A stretch of DNA of 64,000 nt, from the IMG/VR virus record IMGVR_UViG_3300020178_000897, positions 62,001 through 126,000 of that record. One strand, given 5' to 3'. This document shows positions 17,396 through 26,569 of this stretch, piece after piece. The notes beneath the pieces are model-generated. The model was not told where the DNA came from, made no database searches, and saw only the letters and a list, made by a program, of their open reading frames with translations. How positions within the stretch are numbered: position 1 is the first letter of the stretch; the number at the start of each line of letters is the position of its first letter. Source of the stretch: a virus. The translations under genes were made by a program, and so were the position numbers.

Positions 17396-20300
17396 ATGGC
17401 AGAATTTAAACTCGGTAGAATTAGATTTATATGGAAAGATGCATGGGTAACTGGCACTACATATCTAAAAGACGATGTTATTAGATATGGTGGTAGAACC
17501 TATGTAGCAGTACAAGGTCATACTGCAAGTGCTAATTTCTACAATGACGAAGATCACTGGAATAAGTTTAGTGACGGTACTGACTGGAAGTCAGACTGGA
17601 CAACAACTACATTCTACAAAATTAACGATATCGTAAGATATGGTGGTATTATTTACATTTGTAATACCGGTCATACAGCACAAGCTGTACTTGAAGATGA
17701 TCAATCAAAATGGGATCAGTTTGCTACCTCAATTGACTGGAAAGACAATTGGACAGCTTCTACAGTTTACAAAGCAAACGACTTGGTAAAATATGGTGGA
17801 AACATTTATTTGTGTAACACTGGTCACACTGCCGCGGCCACAAATGCTTTAGGACTAGAAGCTGACATTTTAAAATGGGATATTTTCTCAGAAGGCCAAG
17901 ACTGGAAGCAAAATTGGGCTGTAGCAACACGCTATAAAGTTAACGACATTGTTAAATACGGCGGAACTTTATACATTGCAAATACAGGTCATACATCTGC
18001 TTCTACAGAGGCTTTAGGACTAGAAGACGATCAAAATAAATGGGACTATCTAAATAAAGGTTTTGATTATAAAGGTGAGTGGACTAACTCAACACGCTAT
18101 AAAGTTAATGATGTTGTTCTTTGGGGTGCTACACTTTACATTGCAACAGGATCACATACTTCTGTTACTACAAATCCAGATTCACAGCTAGGTACACTAC
18201 AAGCTGACATTGCTAATTGGGACAAATTTGTTCCAGGTATGGAATTTGAAAACTCATGGTCAGGATATGAAAGATATCAACCAGGCGACTTCGTAACCTA
18301 CGGTGGTAACCAATATGTTGCTAATGATAACGTTTTTGCAGAAGTTCCGGCGAGCAGTTCAAAATGGGATTTAGTTACAACAGGCTTTAATCTTAAAGGC
18401 GAGTGGAGTGATGATTCTACTAACCAAGATTACAGAATTGGCGATGTTGTAAGATTAGGTGGATATACATATCTATGTATCGCAGACCACCAAGGCTTCC
18501 GTCCACCAAACGCTACATACTGGGCAAGATTGTCTCAAGGTATTGAATGGAAAGATACTTGGACAGATGCTACATTATACGATGCGGGCGACGCAGTACG
18601 CGAAGGATTAATTAGTTATATTTGTATTCTAGCACATACATCTGCCGCTGGTAATAAACCGTCAGCAGATTCGCTAGGAACATATTGGAAAAACGTTGCA
18701 AGTGGCGCTGAAGAAAGTGCGCTAACAACAGAAGGTGACATCCTTTACTACAGTGGTTCAGGCCCAGCTAGATTACCAATTGGTTCTGAAGGACAAGTGC
18801 TAAGTGTAAGTACACAAGGTTTACCAGAATGGAAAGATTTTGCTACTACACCTGATGTATACTATGTTGCTACTAACGGAATAAACAATCCTTATCCAAC
18901 AAATGGTGGGACATTAGATCGTCCTTGGAAAACAATTCGTTATGCGGCAGAAGAAGTTGAAAAAGGACCAAAAAATCCAAACGCAGTTTACTTGTTAGAA
19001 ATAAACAGAACTTTTATTGCATACGAAACTGCTAAATGGGCTAAGAGACAAATTATTACACAAACTGCTCCATTCTTTATTGGATTTAGTTTTGACGAAG
19101 CTAAGTTTCAAAGACTAGCAGGATTTGTTGTTGATGCTGTTACTATTGATTTAAGAAAAGGTGGCAACGTAAATATTCGCAGAGTTGCGCAAGCAATGAA
19201 AGATAATGATGGTACTGATTGGTTTGATACTGGATCAGAAACACAAAACGTTGCGGCTCTTAATTTTGTTATTGACTTAGTTGAAGATGTTATCAATAGT
19301 GCAACACCTCCTGCAGACTACCAAGACTTAGATGGAGTTGCGGCAGGCGATAGGTATCTTCAAATTAAAGATTCTACAAAAACACCAGAAGCAGGAGTAT
19401 TAGCAAATATTACATCGGCGATTGGAATAGTTACTAACTCAATTACACTTGGTGGAGGATATACATTACCTACACAAGTAAAATCACATGCTGTAATTTT
19501 TGTTAAAACAGGAACATATGCAGAAGTACTTCCAATTAGAGTACCTGCATTAACTGCAATTGTTGGAGACGAATTACGTTCAACTAGAGTTGAACCAGCA
19601 GGTTCAGTAACAGCCGCTGGCGATGCAACATATAGTTTAGCAGGTGTGCTACATATGAAGAGTATACTTAGTGATATTGTTGAAGGTACAACTGTTACTC
19701 CTCAAACAGGTAACGCAGTTTCTCAAAATGATAGCAATCCGCTTAGTACTTCAGCAGTAGGAACTATATTGTCAGATTTAGCACAAGAGCTATATGACAA
19801 AATTGATTATGAGATTAATGGTGCAAGTGGTGATTCATCTGCTCCTGCGTTTAGAGGAAGAAACGAAAGAGTTGACGATCAAGATAAATTTGCGGCAGCT
19901 AGATTATTAATGCTTAATAAAGATTTTATTGCACGTGATGTAACAAAATATATTGAAGTAAACTATCCAGCATATTCTTTTGATACTGTAGCTTGTGAAA
20001 AGGATGTAAAGCATTATATTGATGCATTTATTTACGATTTAATTCACGGTGTAAGTGAAGGTAGCAACTATGCTACACTAATGGCAGGATTATTTTATGG
20101 CAATAGTGTAAACGGTTCTACTTTAGAAAATATGTACTTACTAAGAGATGGTACAGGTATTAGAAACCAAACACTAGGTGGACTAAATGGCACATTGAGT
20201 GCGGCAAATGCATACGGATCTAAGCGTCCAAGTGCAGGCGCTTATACTTCACTTGATCCAGGTTGGGGACCAGATGATGATCGTGTATGGATTACAACAC

Positions 20301-22249
20301 GTTCACCATATGTACAAGGTGTTACTAACTTTGGAACAGCATGTATTGGTATTAAAGTTGACGGTAATTTGCACAACGGTGGTAATGATTCTATTGTTGC
20401 TAACGATTATACACAAGTACTAAGTGATGGTATTGGTGCATGGGTTACTAACTTAGGTCGTGCAGAACTTGTATCAGTATTCTGTTATTATAATCATATT
20501 GGTTATCTAGCAGAGAATGGCGGCAAGATTCGTGGAACAAACGGCAACTGTTCGTATGGTGACAAAGGCGCAGTATCAGAGTTTATTGACGTAACTGAAA
20601 TTCCAACAACTGGCGGAGTTAATAATAGAAAACTTGAAGCACAAATTGGTCGAGCGTTAACTGACGGTAGTAAGATTATCCATTTTGAGTATACAAACGC
20701 AGGTAATAATTATACATCTGCAACTTATCAAATTAGCGGTAATGGATACGGTGCAGTAGTTGCTAGTTCTAATGTAGTTAATGGCGGCATCTTTGAAGTT
20801 AGAGGCCGTAACCCAGACGACGGATCAACATATAACGTAAGTGATGTTAATAACGACGGATTGTTAAATGACGTTGATTCACTTGGCGGTAGAGGTTATG
20901 AAACTAGCTCAAACACAGCGCAGGCAGGCGGCCTAACTACTATTACTTTGTCAAACACTGAAACAGCAAATAACACCAAATACATTGGTATGAGAATTGT
21001 TATTACAGCTGGAGTTGGTTCTGGACAATACGGTGTTATTACATCATATAACTCAGGTACTAAAGTTGCTAACATTGTTAAAGATTCAGACGGTACACCA
21101 GGATGGGATACTTGGCATCCAACAAATGCAATTGCTTCAACATTAGATGCTACAACAGCATACACTATTGAACCAAGAGTAGTAGTAATTGGCGGTGGCG
21201 GCACTGGAGCACAAGTTAGAGCACAAGTTGCAGATAATAGAATCTCACAGTTCTATATTGTAAATCCAGGAAGCGGATATAGTTCATCAGACCCAACGTT
21301 AAAGTTGACAATTACTGATCCTAATGAAACTTCTGAAGCACCATATGAAATTAGAGTAGGTAACGGTGTATTAGCACAACCTACATGGACTGAACGAGGA
21401 ATTGATTTTGAAACAGCAGGCGCAACAGTTGACGGCGACGGTTATGGAGACATTTACCAATCAGCTAACTTTATGAATGTGTATGGTTTAACTGAGATTC
21501 CAACTGAAGGTGCAAACTTACAAATTGAAGGCGATAGTAGATACTTTAAAGTTGTATTTGTTAGAGAACTTTTAGGTAACCCAGGAAACTATACTGCAAA
21601 CCTACAAGTAAGTCCAGACTTAGGAGTTGAACTTGCTCCAGAGCATGGCACTAACATTACAATTAGAAGAAGATACTCTCAAGTACGTCTAACAGGACAT
21701 GATTTCTTAGATATTGGTACAGGTAACATATCAAGTACTAACTATCCAGGAACACCAGTTTATGCAAATGATCCAAAAGACGAAGTTACAGAACAAGGCG
21801 GCGGACGAGTGTTCTACACAAGTACAGACCAAGATGGTAACTTCCGAGTTGGACGTTTGTTTAACGTTGAACAGTCAACAGGATCTGCAAGTTTGAATAC
21901 CAGTGCATTCAGTTTAGCAGGTCTACAAGAATTGTCACTAGGAGCAGTAGGCTTAGGACAGGGCGGAGCAGTTATTAATGAATTTAGTACAGATGGTACA
22001 TTTAGTGCTAATTCAGATAATGTTGTTCCAACACAAAGAGCAATTATTACATACATCAATGCACAAATTGGTGGAGGAAGTAGTTCTCTGAACGTTAACG
22101 CGGTTACAGCAGGTAAAATAAATATTACAGGTAATACAATAAGTACAACTGATAATAGTCCAATCACTGTAACTACCGGGATGAATTTCAATGGTGGAAT
22201 AAGTGGTAGCCCAGTTGCATTAGCGTACTACTTGACAAGTAAAACTTAA
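17396..22249 (+). CDS. Giant fibre paralogue with Trp-rich repeats and helical modules
   Basis: 1617 residues, paralogous to the gene at 12431 (same first residues MAEFKL.RIRF). Residues 1-440 hold eight W...Y..NDIV.YGG..Y...GHT repeats. The beta-helix (YYVATNGINN onward, about residue 487) is interrupted by two helical modules: about 530-650 (INRTFIAYETAKWAKRQII) and about 795-905 (LLMLNKDFIARDVTKYIEVN, followed by C-E-KDV and DAFIYDLIHG). The same module begins the 1981-residue protein at 38811. The C-terminal part has GGRVFYTSTDQDGNFRVG and VPTQRAIITYI. It lacks the BNR-like block of its neighbour. Probable host-recognition fibre. Confidence 0.75.
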   Translation: MAEFKLGRIRFIWKDAWVTGTTYLKDDVIRYGGRTYVAVQGHTASANFYNDEDHWNKFSDGTDWKSDWTTTTFYKINDIVRYGGIIYICNTGHTAQAVLEDDQSKWDQFATSIDWKDNWTASTVYKANDLVKYGGNIYLCNTGHTAAATNALGLEADILKWDIFSEGQDWKQNWAVATRYKVNDIVKYGGTLYIANTGHTSASTEALGLEDDQNKWDYLNKGFDYKGEWTNSTRYKVNDVVLWGATLYIATGSHTSVTTNPDSQLGTLQADIANWDKFVPGMEFENSWSGYERYQPGDFVTYGGNQYVANDNVFAEVPASSSKWDLVTTGFNLKGEWSDDSTNQDYRIGDVVRLGGYTYLCIADHQGFRPPNATYWARLSQGIEWKDTWTDATLYDAGDAVREGLISYICILAHTSAAGNKPSADSLGTYWKNVASGAEESALTTEGDILYYSGSGPARLPIGSEGQVLSVSTQGLPEWKDFATTPDVYYVATNGINNPYPTNGGTLDRPWKTIRYAAEEVEKGPKNPNAVYLLEINRTFIAYETAKWAKRQIITQTAPFFIGFSFDEAKFQRLAGFVVDAVTIDLRKGGNVNIRRVAQAMKDNDGTDWFDTGSETQNVAALNFVIDLVEDVINSATPPADYQDLDGVAAGDRYLQIKDSTKTPEAGVLANITSAIGIVTNSITLGGGYTLPTQVKSHAVIFVKTGTYAEVLPIRVPALTAIVGDELRSTRVEPAGSVTAAGDATYSLAGVLHMKSILSDIVEGTTVTPQTGNAVSQNDSNPLSTSAVGTILSDLAQELYDKIDYEINGASGDSSAPAFRGRNERVDDQDKFAAARLLMLNKDFIARDVTKYIEVNYPAYSFDTVACEKDVKHYIDAFIYDLIHGVSEGSNYATLMAGLFYGNSVNGSTLENMYLLRDGTGIRNQTLGGLNGTLSAANAYGSKRPSAGAYTSLDPGWGPDDDRVWITTRSPYVQGVTNFGTACIGIKVDGNLHNGGNDSIVANDYTQVLSDGIGAWVTNLGRAELVSVFCYYNHIGYLAENGGKIRGTNGNCSYGDKGAVSEFIDVTEIPTTGGVNNRKLEAQIGRALTDGSKIIHFEYTNAGNNYTSATYQISGNGYGAVVASSNVVNGGIFEVRGRNPDDGSTYNVSDVNNDGLLNDVDSLGGRGYETSSNTAQAGGLTTITLSNTETANNTKYIGMRIVITAGVGSGQYGVITSYNSGTKVANIVKDSDGTPGWDTWHPTNAIASTLDATTAYTIEPRVVVIGGGGTGAQVRAQVADNRISQFYIVNPGSGYSSSDPTLKLTITDPNETSEAPYEIRVGNGVLAQPTWTERGIDFETAGATVDGDGYGDIYQSANFMNVYGLTEIPTEGANLQIEGDSRYFKVVFVRELLGNPGNYTANLQVSPDLGVELAPEHGTNITIRRRYSQVRLTGHDFLDIGTGNISSTNYPGTPVYANDPKDEVTEQGGGRVFYTSTDQDGNFRVGRLFNVEQSTGSASLNTSAFSLAGLQELSLGAVGLGQGGAVINEFSTDGTFSANSDNVVPTQRAIITYINAQIGGGSSSLNVNAVTAGKINITGNTISTTDNSPITVTTGMNFNGGISGSPVALAYYLTSKT

Positions 22250-22251
22250 TG

Positions 22252-22260
22252 GCTAAATAC
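22252..22260 (+). promoter_or_regulatory. Late promoter-like GCTAAATAC
   Basis: Late box three bases after the preceding stop, 22 bases upstream of the gene at 22282, whose leader has AGGAG. Confidence 0.6.
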
Positions 22261-22281
22261 TAACGATAGGAGTAATATAAA

Positions 22282-22608
22282 ATGGCATCAGGAATTTTAG
22301 GAATTAGTGATCTTACAGCAAATACGGATACAACAACGTATACTGTTCCTGCCGATACTTATAGCGTTGTGACTGTTTCTTTTTGTAATAGAAGTTCAAG
22401 CACAGTTCAAATAAGATTAGCAGTAGCAACCAGTGCAACACCAGGTGGCGGTGAGTATCTAGAATATGATACATCAATCGGACCAAACGGCGTTCTTGAA
22501 AGAACAGGTATTGTATTGGACACAGGCAAATTGCTTGTTACAAGATCATCCGGCGCTAACTGCAATGCAGTAGTAATGGGAATTGAAACAGCCGTACCAG
22601 CGGCGTAA
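22282..22608 (+). CDS. Small beta-sandwich-like structural protein (TVPAD type)
   Basis: 108 residues, all-beta pattern. TTYTVPADTYSVVTVSFCNR at about 19-38 aligns in layout with the small proteins at 1728 and 11716, and each of the three sits beside a giant fibre gene. Ends in a hydrophobic strand (CNAVVMGIETAVP). No catalytic residues. Likely fibre-associated. Confidence 0.5.
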   Translation: MASGILGISDLTANTDTTTYTVPADTYSVVTVSFCNRSSSTVQIRLAVATSATPGGGEYLEYDTSIGPNGVLERTGIVLDTGKLLVTRSSGANCNAVVMGIETAVPAA

Positions 22609-22623
22609 GGAAGGTATAAGAAG

Positions 22624-23073
22624 ATGGGTAGAAGAATTTCAGTAGGTTCACCAGGTCTAACAATTCCTTTCGGAACTACGGCACAGAGAACACAAGATGC
22701 AGGAGCAGGTTCAATCCGTTTCAATACTGAGTTGAATAACTTAGAATTGTATAACGGTACAGCATGGCTTCCAGTAGGTGTTCTTAACGCTACTACAGTT
22801 ACAACAGCGTATAACGCGGCATCAGGACAACAATTGTTCTGTGATACCAACGGCGGACCATTTACGATTACGTTACCAGGATCACCGGCAGTAGGCGATG
22901 TTGTTAGATTTTTTGATTTAAGAAAAACATTTGACAGCAATGCACTAACACTTGGTAGAAACGGAAAATTAATTCAAGGTGATGCGGCTGATTTGACTGT
23001 AAACTCCGAAGGAGCGGCATTTGAAGTGGTATTTTCAGGCGACACATACGGCTGGCGTATTTACACTGTATAA
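22624..23073 (+). CDS. Short fibre/adhesin tip-like protein
   Basis: 149 residues. N-terminal third contains an RP-type module, IPFGTTAQRTQDAGAGSIRF followed by NTELNNLELYNGTAW, like those in the giant fibres. The C-terminal domain (about 55-149) has FTITLPGSPAVGDVVRFFDL, LTLGRNGKLIQG and GWRIYTV, a pattern seen in many marine phage fibre ends. Start is supported by an AAGGTATAAGAAG leader. Together with the genes on either side it forms a late virion block. Confidence 0.55.
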   Translation: MGRRISVGSPGLTIPFGTTAQRTQDAGAGSIRFNTELNNLELYNGTAWLPVGVLNATTVTTAYNAASGQQLFCDTNGGPFTITLPGSPAVGDVVRFFDLRKTFDSNALTLGRNGKLIQGDAADLTVNSEGAAFEVVFSGDTYGWRIYTV

Positions 23074-23094
23074 GACTTAAGAGGAACAACATAA

Positions 23095-23934
23095 ATGGCA
23101 AGTTATGCAAGTTACAAAAAGATAACATCAGAAGGAATTCCAGCTGGAGTTATTACAAGGGACAAGTTAGCTCCCGGTGCAGGGGCTTGTCGAAAAGTTC
23201 AATGGATCTATAACGAACGTGGCATGCGTTGCCACCAGTGTGCTAGAGAAAGTGGATGTTGTGAGCAAGCAAACGGAAAATGCTGTTATTGGTGTGTTCC
23301 AAATAATGTTTATAAAGTAACCTTTGAAATTTGGTCCGGTGGCGGCGGAGGCCCAGGACATACTTGTTGTAATAACTGTTCGTTTGCTATTGGTGGCTTC
23401 GGCGGAAACTACGCAATTAAAACAATTGACACTAATCCAGGATGCCAATATAGTGTCTGTGCAGGTGGTAGTTGGCCTTGTGGCAAATCACACACATGTA
23501 CAGCAGGTATGGGTTGTAAATCATATGTTAACGGACATAATTTAAGTAATTTTTGTACAGACGGCGGCTGTGGCGGCTGGATGTGTAATGGCGATGCTTG
23601 GGGTCAGCGACATGCTGTAACAAGTTGTGGTAACTGTAACATTTGCGGAATTTTTGGATCAGACTTTGGATTTACCGGTACTGCTGGTATTAAAGCAGGT
23701 ACTACTACTTGTAGATGTCATGGACAAACAAGTTGGTCAGGTGCTGCCGCAGGTATTGGAATGCACGTAGCAACAGCAACTAACGAAGCATGGTGTGCTT
23801 GCGGATGTCATATTAATTGGCCTGCAGGTGGCGGAACTCCTGGAACATCTAGTTATTGTGATAACTGGGCAAAATGTTGTGCAGGTGGATCAGGCCAAGG
23901 CGGATCAGGAATTGTAAAGATTACTTATGTGTAA
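23095..23934 (+). CDS. Cysteine-rich glycine-rich fibre-tip-like protein, copy 1
   Basis: 279 residues with 30 Cys (almost 11 percent), including four CC pairs. Layout: N-terminal SYASYKKITSEGI segment; conserved WIYNERGMRCHQCARESGCC; FEIWSGGGGGPG; GMGCKSYVNGHNLSNFC; MCNGDAWG; and a C-terminal Gly-rich end GGSGQGGSGIVKITYV. That end resembles glycine-rich domains of phage adhesins. No signal peptide, so folding starts in the cytoplasm; the cysteines may bind metal or form disulfides after release (inference). First of three tandem paralogues, spaced by 12 bases. Confidence 0.6.
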   Translation: MASYASYKKITSEGIPAGVITRDKLAPGAGACRKVQWIYNERGMRCHQCARESGCCEQANGKCCYWCVPNNVYKVTFEIWSGGGGGPGHTCCNNCSFAIGGFGGNYAIKTIDTNPGCQYSVCAGGSWPCGKSHTCTAGMGCKSYVNGHNLSNFCTDGGCGGWMCNGDAWGQRHAVTSCGNCNICGIFGSDFGFTGTAGIKAGTTTCRCHGQTSWSGAAAGIGMHVATATNEAWCACGCHINWPAGGGTPGTSSYCDNWAKCCAGGSGQGGSGIVKITYV

Positions 23935-23946
23935 GGAAAAAGAATA

Positions 23947-24783
23947 ATGGCTACATACGCAAGTTATAAAACACTAACAACAGACAACTTCCAAGATAAT
24001 AGTGTCGGCGCAGAAAAATTAGGTCCAGGAGCAGGAAATAAGTACCATACTTTTTGGGTATTTAACGAACGCGGCATGGCATGCCAACACTGTGCTGATG
24101 CCGGTGATTGTTGCGAACAAGCAAATGGTAAATGTTGCTATTGGTCTGTACCTTCGGGCGCATCAAAAGTAGTATTTGAAATTTGGTCAGGTGGTGGCGC
24201 AGGTGCTGGTAGCACATGCTGTAACTATTGTATGCATTCAGCAGGTGGCTCAGGCGGCAACTATGCTGTAAGATCAATTAGTACATGCCCTGGATGTCAG
24301 TACACAATTTGTGCTGGAGGAACATGGCCGTGTTCTAAGTCACATACTTGTACGGCTGGCATGGGTTGTAAATCATATGTTAACGGACATAATTTAAGTA
24401 ACTTTTGTACAACAGGTGGTTGTCCGGGCTGGATGTGTAATGGAGATGCTTGGGGTCCACGTCATACACAAACATGTGCTAACTGTAACGTTTGTGGTAT
24501 ATTTGGAGCAGATTTTGGAATTATGGGATCAACAGGAGTGTCAGGCGGACATGGCGGATGTCAGTGTAAATCAGGCGACTGGGGACAAACAGGTGTTGCT
24601 CCATTTGTAGGAAAAATGTTTGCAGGATCAAACGCAGAAGCATGGTGTAATTGTGCATGTTATACTAACTGGCCAGCAGGCGGTGGCCAAACAGCTCAAT
24701 CTAGTTATTGCGGTAACTGGGCAAAATGTTGTGCCGGTGGAAATATGGGCGGATCGGGCTTAGTAAGAGTAACATATGCATAA
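23947..24783 (+). CDS. Cysteine-rich glycine-rich fibre-tip-like protein, copy 2
   Basis: 278 residues, 29 Cys. It keeps the blocks FNERGMACQHC, CCEQANGKCCYW, GMGCKSYVNGHNLSNFC, MCNGDAWG and the C-terminal NWAKCCAGG. It differs from copies 1 and 3 in the N-terminal 35 residues and in the segment after GIFGADFG (STGVSGGHGGCQCKSG), which are the likely variable surfaces. CYWS replaces CYWC, one of the few lost cysteines, while STCPGC adds one. Preceded by AAGGAAAAAGAATA. Confidence 0.6.
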   Translation: MATYASYKTLTTDNFQDNSVGAEKLGPGAGNKYHTFWVFNERGMACQHCADAGDCCEQANGKCCYWSVPSGASKVVFEIWSGGGAGAGSTCCNYCMHSAGGSGGNYAVRSISTCPGCQYTICAGGTWPCSKSHTCTAGMGCKSYVNGHNLSNFCTTGGCPGWMCNGDAWGPRHTQTCANCNVCGIFGADFGIMGSTGVSGGHGGCQCKSGDWGQTGVAPFVGKMFAGSNAEAWCNCACYTNWPAGGGQTAQSSYCGNWAKCCAGGNMGGSGLVRVTYA

Positions 24784-24795
24784 GGAAAGAAATTA

Positions 24796-25632
24796 ATGGC
24801 TACATACGCAAGTTATAAAAAAGTTAATACAGACAGTATTGTTAATAGTGCAGTGCAAAACTCAGATATTGCTCACGGAAACGGCAATAACATGGGAGTG
24901 CAGTGGATATACAATGAGCGCGGAATGGCATGCCATAGTTGTGCTAGACAAAGTGGATGTTGTGAGCAAGCAAACGGCAAATGTTGTTATTGGTGCGTTC
25001 CAGACGGAGCATCAACTGTAACATTTGAAATTTGGTCAGGCGGCGGTGGCGGCCCAGGTAGCACATGCTGTAACTATTGTATGTTTACAATCGGCGGCGC
25101 CGGAGGCAATTACGCTTCTAAAACAGTAAGTACAAGTCCAGGATGTCAGTACACAGTATGTGCGGGCGGTAGTTGGCCTTGTGGTAAATCACATACTTGT
25201 ACAGCAGGTATGGGATGTAAGTCATATGTTAACGGACACAATTTAAGTAATTTTTGTACAACAGGTGGTTGCGGAGGATGGATGTGTAATGGAGATGCTT
25301 GGGGACCAAGACACTCACATACATGTTCTAACTGTAACGTTTGTGGTATATTTGGAGCAGACTTTGGAATGATGGGTACATCAGGAACAGAACCAGGACA
25401 TGGTTACTGTCACTGTGTGTACACTTATTCATTCTCAGGATCAGCACCTTTATTTGGTAAAATGCAAGTAGGTGTAACTAATGAAGCATGGTGCTCATGT
25501 GGTTGTCACATTGACTGGCCAGCAGGCGGCGGACAAGCTGGTGTAAGCTCGTACTGTAATAACTGGGCAAAATGTTGTGCAGGTGGATCAGGCCAAGGCG
25601 GATCAGGTGTTGTTAGAATAACATTTATGTAA
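24796..25632 (+). CDS. Cysteine-rich glycine-rich fibre-tip-like protein, copy 3
   Basis: 278 residues, 29 Cys, closest to copy 1 in YNERGMACHSCARQSGCC and the C-terminal GGSGQGGSGVVRITFM. The loop after GIFGADFGMMG (GTEPGHGYCHCVYTYSF) is again unlike the other copies. The late promoter for the following gene lies seven bases downstream. Conserved framework with divergent loops suggests duplication followed by diversification of exposed surfaces; target unknown. Confidence 0.6.
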   Translation: MATYASYKKVNTDSIVNSAVQNSDIAHGNGNNMGVQWIYNERGMACHSCARQSGCCEQANGKCCYWCVPDGASTVTFEIWSGGGGGPGSTCCNYCMFTIGGAGGNYASKTVSTSPGCQYTVCAGGSWPCGKSHTCTAGMGCKSYVNGHNLSNFCTTGGCGGWMCNGDAWGPRHSHTCSNCNVCGIFGADFGMMGTSGTEPGHGYCHCVYTYSFSGSAPLFGKMQVGVTNEAWCSCGCHIDWPAGGGQAGVSSYCNNWAKCCAGGSGQGGSGVVRITFM

Positions 25633-25638
25633 AACAAT

Positions 25639-25647
25639 GATAAATAC
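25639..25647 (+). promoter_or_regulatory. Late promoter-like GATAAATAC
   Basis: Late box between the third Cys-rich gene and the probable fibre chaperone; AGGAG follows at 25652-25656. Confidence 0.7.
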
Positions 25648-25665
25648 TTTTAGGAGTTATATAAA

Positions 25666-26454
25666 ATGAGAACAATTAGAAAAGAATTTACATACCCAGT
25701 GTGGGACGAATGGAGAAAGAATAGTTTTACACAAGGTAAGACCGGAACGTTTACATATGTCGGTCCTGAATTCTTAACTTTCGAAGTTAATAATGATACA
25801 TCATCAGAGGATTACGGTAAAGAATCAGGATGGTGCTTATGGTTAAAAAGAGACTTAGAAAGACCAGCGGCCCAAGACATTACAAGAGTAACAGTTGATT
25901 GCAAAGAAAATCCACTATTGTGTGAAATTGGTAATGATTGTGGACGTGAAGACTTAATTGAGTTTAGACGTGCAAGAGAGTGGGAAGTATTATGGGACGC
26001 ACCAGATGGATTTCCTGATGTAGAACATACATTAGAGTTAGAGCCACGTGATGTGTATAACGATGCTGACATTACATATAACTTTGAAACAGAAACATTT
26101 AATCTTGGTGTAAGAGATTGGGCCGCAACAGGTTCTAAGATGGACCTAACATGGCAACAAGTTAGAGACTTACGTGATCAAATGTTACATGAAACAGATG
26201 CTAAAGTAGGTCAAACAGACGCACCAGAATCAATTCAAACTGCATGGTTAGATTTTAGACAAAAATTGCGTGATCTTCCTGCATTACTTCAAGGTAGAGG
26301 ATTTGAACCTTGGCAAGCAGTTATGATGTTTCCTAATATGCCTAAGGATATGAGAGATCCGGAAGAAGCATCTGATCCTAATGATCCATACAGAGATGGC
26401 GCATATGCTATTGATGTTAAAGTAGCGGCACAAAAAGTAGCTGGCAAAAAATAA
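25666..26454 (+). CDS. Probable tail-fibre assembly chaperone
   Basis: 262 residues. The C-terminal part (about 158-225) has TWQQVRDLRDQMLHETD, then PESIQTAWLDFRQKLRDLPA, the pattern of phage tail-fibre assembly chaperone domains (DUF4376-like: VR..RD.lL..tD ... W..yRq.LRdlp). The N-terminal 150 residues are unassigned and acidic. Location at the end of the fibre block, before a terminator, fits a chaperone for the preceding Cys-rich or fibre proteins. Which fibre it serves is unknown. Confidence 0.65.
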   Translation: MRTIRKEFTYPVWDEWRKNSFTQGKTGTFTYVGPEFLTFEVNNDTSSEDYGKESGWCLWLKRDLERPAAQDITRVTVDCKENPLLCEIGNDCGREDLIEFRRAREWEVLWDAPDGFPDVEHTLELEPRDVYNDADITYNFETETFNLGVRDWAATGSKMDLTWQQVRDLRDQMLHETDAKVGQTDAPESIQTAWLDFRQKLRDLPALLQGRGFEPWQAVMMFPNMPKDMRDPEEASDPNDPYRDGAYAIDVKVAAQKVAGKK

Positions 26455-26475
26455 TAATTAATAAAATTTAAAAAT

Positions 26476-26505
26476 AAAAACCCTTGCAATGCAGGGGTTT
26501 TTTTA
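26476..26505 (+). terminator. Rho-independent terminator closing the fibre block
   Basis: AAAAACCC-T-TGC paired with GCA-G-GGGTTTTT around an AAT loop, ending in a run of seven T. Confidence 0.9.
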
Positions 26506-26538
26506 TGCCACATCCGCCATTCATAATTTGTTTGTAAA

Positions 26539-26547
26539 GTAAATATT
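26539..26547 (+). promoter_or_regulatory. Weak late promoter-like AGTAAATAT
   Basis: The only late-type box between the terminator and the modification cassette. It departs from the consensus at the first bases, so the call is tentative. Confidence 0.4.
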
Positions 26548-26569
26548 TCTATACAATAGGAGTAATACT

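Noticed and set aside
22407-22940. Open frame of 177 codons on the minus strand
   Set aside because: Antisense to two well-supported small structural genes; no ribosome-binding site or recognisable domain.
23095-25632. Metallothioneins
   Set aside because: Although Cys-rich, the proteins are about 280 residues with Gly-rich, Trp-containing conserved blocks and adhesin-like C-termini, unlike small metallothioneins.
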